Shown here piece by piece: positions 58,901-64,000 of a DNA stretch of 64,000 nt. Below the pieces are notes generated by a model, which saw only the letters and a list, made by a program, of their open reading frames with translations, searched no databases and was not told the DNA's origin. Position numbers and translations under genes: made by a program. This DNA comes from Aquila chrysaetos chrysaetos (Eukaryota; Chordata; Aves; Accipitriformes; Accipitridae). The DNA lies in assembly GCF_900496995.4 (NCBI RefSeq), contig NC_044027.1:16206743-16270742 (forward strand). The letters are read 5' to 3'. The number at the start of each line of letters is the position of its first letter. Positions within the stretch are counted from its first letter, which is position 1.

Positions 58901-59020
58901 GTACGGGACGCTCTTCTTCGTCGTGGGACCCGTCGCGCTGCTGAAGGGCCGGGGGCTTCTCCAAGGGGGTGGCAGGCGGCGGGGGGCGGCCGCCCGCAAG
59001 GCGTAGCTCACGTAGGACAT
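34782..59020 (-). CDS. SARDH: Sarcosine dehydrogenase, mitochondrial, complete gene, 20 coding exons
   Basis: SARDH oxidises sarcosine to glycine in the mitochondrial matrix, using covalent FAD and tetrahydrofolate and passing electrons to ETF. Exons, 5' to 3' on the minus strand: 59020-58705, 58089-57911, 57402-57223, 56613-56490, 56294-56194, 54862-54758, 54284-54155, 51907-51821, 51679-51589, 49538-49397, 47787-47704, 46927-46814, 46257-46119, 45499-45386, 43818-43671, 43339-43246, 38242-38080, 37753-37585, 37129-36994, 34907-34782. They join in frame to 913 codons plus stop (human 918). Residues 1-40 are an Arg-rich mitochondrial presequence. The FAD motif GGGSLG is at 68-73 and the flavin-linking histidine is H103 (TTWHTAG). 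An oxidoreductase half (to about 430) is followed by an aminomethyltransferase-like folate half (about 490-913). One intron is GC-AG and one donor is very weak. Identity is secure. Confidence 0.98.
34908..36993 (-). other. SARDH intron 19
   Basis: About 2.1 kb, donor GTGAGT, acceptor GCAG. GC-rich with CpG clusters around 35890-36270; the long open frames on both strands here (up to 370 codons) show no recognised domain and are not taken as genes. Confidence 0.7.
36994..37129 (-). CDS. SARDH: SARDH coding exon 19 (residues 827-872)
   Basis: Encodes [18 protein letters not shown] through [12 protein letters not shown], in the C-terminal aminomethyltransferase barrel. Donor GTGAGT, phase 0. 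Confidence 0.97.
37585..37753 (-). CDS. SARDH: SARDH coding exon 18 (residues 771-827)
   Basis: Encodes [19 protein letters not shown] through LVCFTTE. Acceptor TCTCTGCAG, donor GTGAGT, phase 2 end. Confidence 0.97.
38080..38242 (-). CDS. SARDH: SARDH coding exon 17 (residues 717-771)
   Basis: Encodes [19 protein letters not shown] through [11 protein letters not shown]. The frame forces the end at AAAG with donor GTTTCT, which departs from consensus at positions +3 to +6. Acceptor TTTCACAG. Confidence 0.93.
38243..43245 (-). other. SARDH intron 16, the longest intron (about 5 kb)
   Basis: Donor GTAGGA, acceptor TTTCACAG. Contains an AT-rich block at about 40440-40760 with several TAAT cores and a further AT-rich stretch at 41400-41560. 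A 395-codon open frame on the opposite strand (38245-39432) has no recognisable domain and is rejected as a gene. Confidence 0.65.
43121..43172. repeat. Short tandem repeat in SARDH intron 16
   Basis: Nearly three copies of a 22-base unit, gatgctcagcatcccagcag, about 75 bases from exon 16. The copies are almost identical, so the expansion is recent. Confidence 0.85.
43246..43339 (-). CDS. SARDH: SARDH coding exon 16 (residues 685-716)
   Basis: Encodes [20 protein letters not shown] through VTAAGCT. Acceptor TTTCCCCACAG, donor GTAGGA, phase 0 end. Confidence 0.96.
43671..43818 (-). CDS. SARDH: SARDH coding exon 15 (residues 636-685)
   Basis: Encodes [18 protein letters not shown] through [10 protein letters not shown]. 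Found by translating through the gap between exons 14 and 16; it has no in-frame ATG near its 5' end. Acceptor GTCTTCCAG, donor GTGAGT, phase 2 end. Confidence 0.95.
43819..45385 (-). other. SARDH intron 14, with CTC microsatellite
   Basis: Donor GTAAAA, acceptor TCTTCCAG. The plus strand carries about eleven CTC units at 44867-44901. No exon is recognised. Confidence 0.7.
44867..44901. repeat. (CTC)n trinucleotide microsatellite
   Basis: About eleven uninterrupted CTC units (GAG on the SARDH strand) inside intron 14. Confidence 0.95.
45386..45499 (-). CDS. SARDH: SARDH coding exon 14 (residues 598-636)
   Basis: Encodes [20 protein letters not shown] through SPLAPTFE. The MLN.RGG.E.D motif belongs to the glycine-cleavage T-protein fold. 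Acceptor TTCCCCCAG, donor GTAAAA. Confidence 0.97.
46119..46257 (-). CDS. SARDH: SARDH coding exon 13 (residues 552-598)
   Basis: Encodes [19 protein letters not shown] through FTADVSKAP. Acceptor TAG after TTTAATTG, donor GTACCG, phase 1 end. [11 protein letters not shown] is strongly conserved in the family. Confidence 0.96.
46814..46927 (-). CDS. SARDH: SARDH coding exon 12 (residues 514-551)
   Basis: Encodes [20 protein letters not shown] through FPPHHDI. Acceptor CCCCCCTCCAG, donor GTGAGT, 114 bases, phase 0. Confidence 0.96.
47040..47420. repeat. Minisatellite in SARDH intron 11, about 11 units of 34-35 bases
   Basis: The unit, in plus-strand reading, holds ggtgatgggtccccatccca followed by gcatccctgcctg-type sequence. 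It recurs about 11 times with local variants (cccatgg, gcctgcgg, cccgcgg) grouped in neighbouring copies, which suggests block duplication. It lies between exons 11 and 12 and produces spurious open frames on the minus strand. Confidence 0.95.
47704..47787 (-). CDS. SARDH: SARDH coding exon 11 (residues 486-513)
   Basis: Encodes [20 protein letters not shown] then FSPRGAAP. It has no methionine, so simple ATG-based frame calling misses it; homology and splice sites (acceptor GCTTGCACAG, donor GTAAGC) define it. 84 bases, phase 0. Confidence 0.95.
47788..49396 (-). other. SARDH intron 10 with AT-rich candidate regulatory block
   Basis: Donor GTGAGG, acceptor GCACAG. The interval 48120-48480 is AT-rich, free of simple repeats, and holds CTGTCAGTCA (48384-48393), the reverse of a PBX-MEIS composite site, with several TAAT cores. 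A T run of about 23 bases lies at 48744-48766. Confidence 0.6.
49397..49538 (-). CDS. SARDH: SARDH coding exon 10 (residues 438-485)
   Basis: Encodes [20 protein letters not shown] through [11 protein letters not shown]. Acceptor GCCTTCCAG, donor GTGAGG. It follows the GC-AG intron; its first base completes Arg-438. Confidence 0.97.
51589..51679 (-). CDS. SARDH: SARDH coding exon 9 (residues 408-438), GC donor
   Basis: Encodes [20 protein letters not shown] through DMYGYDI. The exon ends ATCAG with donor GCAAGT (GC at 51588-51587). No GT donor nearby preserves the frame into exon 10. Confidence 0.95.
51821..51907 (-). CDS. SARDH: SARDH coding exon 8 (residues 379-408)
   Basis: Encodes [20 protein letters not shown] then LGCGFNSA. 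Acceptor TGTCTTGCAG, donor GTAAGA. Intron 8, to exon 9, is only 141 bases. Confidence 0.97.
51908..54154 (-). other. SARDH intron 7
   Basis: Donor GTAACG, acceptor CTTGCAG. A degenerate TA/CATA-rich patch lies at about 52206-52290. No coding exon is recognised inside. Confidence 0.65.
54155..54284 (-). CDS. SARDH: SARDH coding exon 7 (residues 336-379)
   Basis: Encodes [20 protein letters not shown] through [11 protein letters not shown]. Acceptor CCTTTAG, donor GTAACG, phase 1 end. Confidence 0.96.
54758..54862 (-). CDS. SARDH: SARDH coding exon 6 (residues 301-335)
   Basis: Encodes [20 protein letters not shown] through ESNPIFWEE. Acceptor CATTTTGCAG, donor GTGAGC, 105 bases, phase 0. Confidence 0.97.
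56194..56294 (-). CDS. SARDH: SARDH coding exon 5 (residues 267-300)
   Basis: Encodes [20 protein letters not shown] then [13 protein letters not shown]. Acceptor CTCTCCGCAG, donor GTCGGT, phase 0 end. Confidence 0.96.
56490..56613 (-). CDS. SARDH: SARDH coding exon 4 (residues 226-267)
   Basis: Encodes [20 protein letters not shown] through CVVNCAG, including the flavoprotein VVNCAG motif. Acceptor TCTGTCGCCAG, donor GTACGG, phase 1 end. Confidence 0.97.
57223..57402 (-). CDS. SARDH: SARDH coding exon 3 (residues 166-225)
   Basis: Encodes [20 protein letters not shown] through [10 protein letters not shown]. Acceptor CCGGTTGGCAG has a poor pyrimidine tract; donor GTAGTT. 180 bases, phase 0. 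Confidence 0.96.
57911..58089 (-). CDS. SARDH: SARDH coding exon 2 (residues 106-165)
   Basis: Encodes [20 protein letters not shown] through DEYKRLMS. Acceptor CTCCACCCCAG, donor GTAGGG, phase 0 end. Confidence 0.97.
58705..59020 (-). CDS. SARDH: SARDH coding exon 1 (residues 1-106)
   Basis: Starts [20 protein letters not shown], a basic presequence aligned with the human MASLSRALRVAAA start, and ends [10 protein letters not shown] before donor GTGAGG. The ATG lies six bases after an acceptor (GATTTGCAG at about 59035-59027). An in-frame ATG at 59110 would be in the intron. Contains the FAD dinucleotide motif and H103. Confidence 0.93.
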
Positions 59021-59026
59021 CTCTAC
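59021..59026 (-). other. Six bases of SARDH 5' UTR in the first coding exon
   Basis: GTAGAG between the predicted acceptor and the start codon. The upstream leader would come from the CpG-island exons at 59.8-60.2 kb. Confidence 0.55.
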
Positions 59027-59334
59027 CTGCAAATCCCAAAACCGCTTCGCTGGCACGGGTAGGGGACCCCCGGCCAGCCCGGCTGCTCCCCACCTTTTCG
59101 GTCTCACCACGTCTCAGGGTGCTGCGCGAGGGGCTGAGCAGCTTGTGGGTGGCTGGAGTGAGACCCGGGGCACGTCCCCGAGTGGGGTGCTGGGACCCCC
59201 TTCCAGCAGGGAAACGGGATCGCCGTTGCATGCGTGTGTACTCCTAAACACCCTTCAGAGGGGCCCCACTTCAAAAAGGGGCTTGGAAATGCACGGGGCA
59301 ACGCCTGTGCTCGCTCACGCCTGCAGAAACCACT

Positions 59335-59361
59335 TTTTTTTTTTTTTTTTTTTTTTTTTTT
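59335..59361. repeat. Poly(T) run in SARDH 5' UTR intron
   Basis: About 27 Ts, a homopolymer with no tail of a recognisable retroposon beside it. Confidence 0.9.
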
Positions 59362-59813
59362 CCCCCTTGTATTCAAGAACTGTTTGGCCACAATGAAGGC
59401 ACAAGGTTTTTTCCCTATCAAAAGAGGGCAGTGCAATGGCTGCGGGTGCGGGACGGGGACAGATCCTGCCTGCAGACACCCCAGCCCCTGCACCCTGGGT
59501 TCCCGGCCAGGGACACGGCTCGGGGTTTGCTCCGGACGCATGTTTTTGGGTGCACAAGCAGGGGTGCAGCAGGGTCTCTGGGGCAAGCAACACCCCTTCC
59601 CACACAAGCCACGGGCCGTGGCGGGGGACAGCCCCGGAGCTCACCCCACCGAAACCCCCCGCTCACTTCTACGCGGCCTTCAAACCCCCCGCTGTCCCCC
59701 CGGCAGCCCAGCAAAGCTGCAAACTCCCACTCGGGAAATCCCGCGACACCCGCAAGAGTTTCTCGGACAGCCCACGGCAGGTTCCCACCGCCCGCGGACG
59801 AGACTCCACTCAC

Positions 59814-59932
59814 CGGCGAGGCTCGCTCCGGGCTGCCTTATCCCAGCCGTGACAGCCGTGGGGCCCCTGCCTTCCTCCGATGCTCTCCTCCTCCTCCTCC
59901 TCTTCCGTGCACCGCCGTCCCTTCGGCCCCTG
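59814..59932 (-). other. Predicted untranslated SARDH exon
   Basis: Minus-strand acceptor GTTTTTTTGCAG with an upstream ggttaat branch-like motif, then 119 bases without any ATG, then donor GCCG|GTGAGT. The absence of upstream ATGs suits a leader exon joined to the acceptor at 59027. It holds a GGA/GAG repeat (59885-59903). Confidence 0.5.
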
Positions 59933-60003
59933 CTGCAAAAAAACATTAACCAGTGCCGGAGGCGAGCCGAGCCAGCCCAGGCGGCCGGGAAATAGGGGCT
60001 TAC

Positions 60004-60200
60004 CTCCCTCTTACCCCTTCTTGTGGCTCTGCTGCTCCCCAACGAAGACGAAAAGTCAAGCAGAGCGGAGAAATTCAAAACAGGGAGGAAAACGCCGCTT
60101 TTCTCCCCAGCTCGGTGCCCAGCAGAGAACAAACAGCCCAGCTGGGGCCAGCGGGGACTCGCAGCCTCTCGGGCTCGCTCGGCGGCTGGCTGGAGCCGTC
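60004..60200 (-). other. Predicted first untranslated SARDH exon (5' end unknown)
   Basis: The donor GGGAG|GTAAGC ends this exon at 60004. The 5' end is an estimate within the CpG island. It would be separated from the next leader exon by an intron of 71 bases. Confidence 0.4.
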
Positions 60201-60299
60201 AGCTGGATGCCAGAAAGCAAACACGGCGAGGAAAGGCACCATCTGACCCTCCTGCCGGAGTTCCCAGCAGTTAGATTTTAAGAGCAGAATTAAAATAAA

Positions 60300-63200
60300 T
60301 TTACGCATTTCCCGAGAGCTCAAAGCGAAGGTGGGAACACCAAAAAATTTAATTTAGAGGGGGTAGGAAAAGAAACTGATTTAGATCTCCCACCTCGAAG
60401 GTTTATTGTTCCTCCTGCCCAGGACTCACCCCTGAAATTAGGGCCTGTTTGGGCAGGATACGCAGGTGGTGCAAGTTTTTTAAAGGTGGCTCTGAAGGGC
60501 CTGATTGAGATATCGCAGAGAAGCTGGGCTTTGGCCGGCGGCTGGCGTGGTCAGGGTCTGCGCAGCATCGTGGTCCCTGCAGCGTCCCCTGAGCAGCATC
60601 GCCCACCCATGGCCCCACGGAGCCCCGAGCAGCCCAGGGATGGGGTTTTGGGGGGCTTTTAAGCATTCAGTGGCAGCATCACCCTGGGAAGTGCCCCCCG
60701 CTGCTCCCCACCGCCCCGTGCCTCTGTTCTTGCATGTTGAACACACCGTGGTACCCAGCCTGCATCCAAATTCCCCCAGTTTGGGAAGGGTTTGGATAGA
60801 AGTGGAGGGGGTCGCTTGTTCCAGCATTAGCCCCTGTGTCAGGCAGCATTTCTCCCAAAGATAAAATCAGTTTCTAAGTTTTCAAGAGAAAGCCCCAATT
60901 CCTCCAGACTTCTCCATGGACTAATTGCTCAAAATAACCACAGAGATGCAAACAAGTCTAAACTCCTGTTTGCAGTGGGCTGTTTCTGTTTGACAGGCCA
61001 GAACCATTTCATCAGCGTGTGCTAATTATAAATACGACCTTTGGGTTAGACCGGACCTAAAACAATACAAACCCAAGCAGGCATTCAGCAGCCCGAGCAG
61101 TTCACCAAGCTCAGGAGGGACAGCAGAGAAAGCAGCAGCGACTTCAGTCCCTCCAAGCCCCAGGACCCTGATGCAGCTCCAGAGCAAGAATGAGGGTGGT
61201 TATTTTTTTTGATGGTCAGTCCAATGCAGAGGGAGCCTAAGCCAGTTCAGTCTTTTCCCTATAATTCTTAGATTAATTATAAAATAAAGGAGCATAGCGG
61301 TTTGTGTGCGCCAGCTGGAGTTTTCTAGGTCACAGAAAACATGATGGCTAATGCAGGAATGAACTAGCCAGGCGTGCTGCAGACCCGCGGCTCATCATCG
61401 CGTGCATCAGGCTGCAGGCGTGTGCCGTCACCATCCCCATCGCCACCGGAGCCCTCCCATCGCTCTCCCCCGCACCGCAGTCTGAATTCGGTCTTCGGAA
61501 AGCACTACTGGCGCATGACCCCAAACCAAAAGCAAGCTCCATCCCGCACGGTCCTGCCAGGCAGAACTTTTATGAGTTCCGCTCTTGGCGATCCCCTGCC
61601 TCAGTTTCCCCATCTTGATGGCACAGCGGTTTGGACCCTTGTTTTGGGGTTCACCGAGCTGGGTGGCACCGGAGCTTGCGCCCAGCTGACGCGCCTGCTC
61701 GCAGCATGGACCGGCTGAGGTGGCAGAGGGAGGTGGCCACGTGCTGGCCGGCCACAGGCCACCGGGGCCACGGGGCGTGCTCAAGGCCCAGCCCCAGGGA
61801 CATCGCAGGGCGGCTGTCACACTCCGTGGCAGGGATCAGGACCTGCTGTTCGCAGAGGGCAGCCAGCAAATGCAACCACCCCCAGCACCGTGTTTGCTCA
61901 GAGCAGAGGGAGTGCCCTGGCGAGCCCAGCTAATGTGGGAGATTATGTCAGCAGCTGCTATTGCTGGGGAAAAAAAATAGTAATAAATAAAAAAGAAAAC
62001 CTGTGTCTGGTGCATCGCCCCTCCTGGGGCAGGCTGGGGTCCGTGCAGGGCTGGAGCCAGCTGTGCTGGCCGTGGCTGAAGATTTATTCTCCTGTTAATG
62101 CCCCTGGGAAGGCTGCTCCTGGTCTGGTTACGATGCCTGGCTGTGGCTGGGCACGGCCAATAAAAGCCCCATTTATCCCCGAGGCGTCAGACCTCGCATC
62201 GGTGCAAACCTCAGGAGGAGGTTTGGACGTGGAGCTGAGCAAAGCTGGCTGTCGAGGCACCCGCCTGGCCGAGACTGCAGTGCTGCCGGCCCCAACCACC
62301 CCCCGAGGGTTAAATGTCACCAGCTGCCACCGAGGAGCCAGCCCCCGGGGTGGCAGGGATGTCCCCAGAGGCAGGACCATGCACGGAAGCAGATTTTTGC
62401 ATTTACCTGCTCTTGCAGCCATCAGTCGGTTCCAGGCTCTAGCGCTGCATTTTTGCAGCCCAGTCTCGCCACGGGCATCTGACGGCGATGCCCGACCCAC
62501 TCAGGGCTGGGCCGATGCTCATCGCCCGCAGGAGAGCACCCAGGTACCAAAACCTGGTATTTCATACACGGTGCATGTTGGAGAGCTTCCCTGAGACTGA
62601 ACAGCAACAACAGGGAAAGGGTTTACCCCAGGCAGGGGTCATCACCTCGGCCAAGGCTAAATACCTGGCTGAGCAGCATCTTTCCAAATCAGCATCCAAA
62701 AGTTAGTGCCCAGCTCATGTCCCGCTTCTCCGAGTAAAACGCCTCTGCTCATTGCTACAGCCCATTTCAGCTGACACTGTGAAAGTTGAAGCGAGAAGGA
62801 AAAAGCACTGGGGACTCCAAGAGCAGAAAAATATTAATATTATTAATTAAATGACATGGCAGCTCACAGTGGCATCTTGTGTCGCTGCTCTGGGGTGAAA
62901 CCTCCAGCAACGCCTCAGGTATTTTATAAGCAACTGTGCAATTTCTTTTATTGCTCCGGAAAACGCTGCTGCCTGCAGGGCCGAGTGGGATTCTGGAATA
63001 TGATACTTGGGAGTGACTAAAAGCCGTGGAAAATCATGCTCCTTCTCTCACCCTGCAGCGGTTCAGCTCGGGCAGGGAGAGAAGCCCCAGGAAAGCCGCC
63101 CGGCAGGAGCGCGGGACAACTGCTCGAGAAGCAGCTGCTCCAGAAACAAGGAGAAGGAACTCGGCAGGCGAGCGGTTCGCTTCAGCAGTGCTTCACTGCA

Positions 63201-63430
63201 AAGAGCCCTGGCTGGCACTGCAGGAAGGATTTACTTATTTACTCTGAGTTTTGGAAGGGGTACAAACACTTACGGTTCATGGCAGGAATCGGAAAGGATC
63301 CGTCCCCACGAGCACGCGTCTCCCCTGGACTGACCAAGTCACCTCTCCGGCCCCAGCGCGGCCGAGGAGGCTTTAGTGACAAGAAGCCCGACACAAGCCT
63401 GAGCCGCAGTAAAAACCATGGCTGGAAAAA
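60300..63430. other. Intergenic region upstream of SARDH
   Basis: No coding exon recognised. AT-rich patches at 60840-61330 and 62820-62960 alternate with GC-rich stretches. Open frames on both strands overlap and lack domains. Confidence 0.45.
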
Positions 63431-63434
63431 AACC

Positions 63435-64000
63435 TATCAGCAAAATTACACTTTATTTTTTTTGTTGTGGAATTTACTTTGATGTATTGTAACTTAAAAG
63501 GGTCTGGAAAAACCACATGCAAAAGGGTTTCTAAGTAGCAGCTAAAGTTTCTATTCCAGCATTACAAGCTATTCCAAATGATTTCCAAATTCCCAGCTAT
63601 AAACTATTCCATAAACAGTTTTATCTTTAAACCCCCTCCACCCTACCCCAGTTAGTGCAGTGCAAAGGAAAAACCCAAGGAATTTACATATTATTTTCCA
63701 ACGTATCCCATTGCAATTTTGAATGATCTGCGATGAACTAAAATATATATACAATTTTCTCACCATCATAAAAAAACTTTTCCCTTTCTTATTCACAGAT
63801 ATATATTGTGGCAAATGGCTGAATAATTACTTACAAACAAAACAATATTTTTAACAAGTTTCTTACAACAGTAAACACGAGAGGGAGAGCTCTCTGGAGG
63901 GAAGGGGGATTTGGCAGGGCCGGGAGGGGAGCGCAGGCAGCGGCGGAGGTCGGGGATCCCTTTGGGGCGTAAGGGAGAGACGGTGCCGTGGTCCCCGTGA
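63435..64000 (-). other. Possible 3' UTR of the next minus-strand gene (VAV2 by synteny)
   Basis: TTTATT at 63452-63457 reads AATAAA on the minus strand. The 400 bases to its right are AT-rich and free of long frames, as 3' UTRs often are, and the composition becomes GC-rich again after 63880. The gene name comes only from the human order; no VAV2 coding sequence is in the window. Confidence 0.35.

Larger units (their letters stand above)
59400..60280. promoter_or_regulatory. CpG island, SARDH promoter region
   Basis: GC-rich, CpG-dense sequence upstream of the SARDH start, with two minus-strand donors (60003 and 59813), one strong acceptor (59933) and no TATA box. It is the expected place for a broad housekeeping-type promoter. 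Confidence 0.65.

Noticed and set aside
59021-59110. In-frame ATG at 59110 extending SARDH by 30 codons
   Set aside because: It lies upstream of a probable acceptor at 59027, and the start at 59020 gives an Arg-rich presequence that aligns with the human N-terminus.
1-64000. CRISPR arrays, bacterial operons or other prokaryotic systems
   Set aside because: The window is intron-rich vertebrate DNA; the tandem repeats have no unique spacers and no cas-like frames exist.

Overview
The window is vertebrate nuclear DNA, almost certainly from a bird. It holds two complete, convergent, intron-rich genes whose order matches the human 9q34 neighbourhood FAM163B - DBH - SARDH - VAV2 (gene order recalled, not searched). 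Introns are short, GC-rich promoter islands are present, and two copies of an endogenous-retrovirus LTR type that I recognise from bird genomes lie at 6.2-9.3 kb. Exon coordinates were obtained by reading splice sites and checking frame by hand.

Layout. 1-2.76 kb: no coding exon recognised; possibly the first intron of a minus-strand gene (FAM163B by synteny). 2.7-3.3 kb: CpG-rich island with oppositely oriented splice donors. 3.28-3.85 kb: C-rich minisatellite. 3.9-16.9 kb: intergenic, with one LTR in reverse (6.2-6.8 kb) and one forward (8.7-9.3 kb). 16.99-17.19 kb: DBH promoter. 17.19-31.77 kb: DBH, plus strand, 12 coding exons, 619 codons plus stop. 31.8-34.8 kb: tail-to-tail interval with 3' UTRs. 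34.78-59.02 kb: SARDH, minus strand, 20 coding exons, 913 codons plus stop. 59.0-60.3 kb: SARDH CpG island and predicted untranslated 5' exons. 60.3-63.4 kb: intergenic. 63.4-64 kb: AT-rich stretch with a minus-strand poly(A) signal, possibly the 3' UTR of the next gene (VAV2 by synteny).

Function. DBH (dopamine beta-hydroxylase) is the vesicular copper enzyme that converts dopamine to noradrenaline. SARDH (sarcosine dehydrogenase) is a mitochondrial flavoprotein that demethylates sarcosine and passes the one-carbon unit to tetrahydrofolate. They do not share a pathway; they are neighbours by conserved synteny. Both reading frames are intact, with every recognised active-site residue present. 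I found no new multi-gene system. The most notable points are a DBH promoter element that keeps its YY1 and homeodomain parts but appears to have lost the CRE core, a forced GC-AG intron and a very weak donor in SARDH, a predicted 71-base intron in the SARDH 5' UTR, and two minisatellites.
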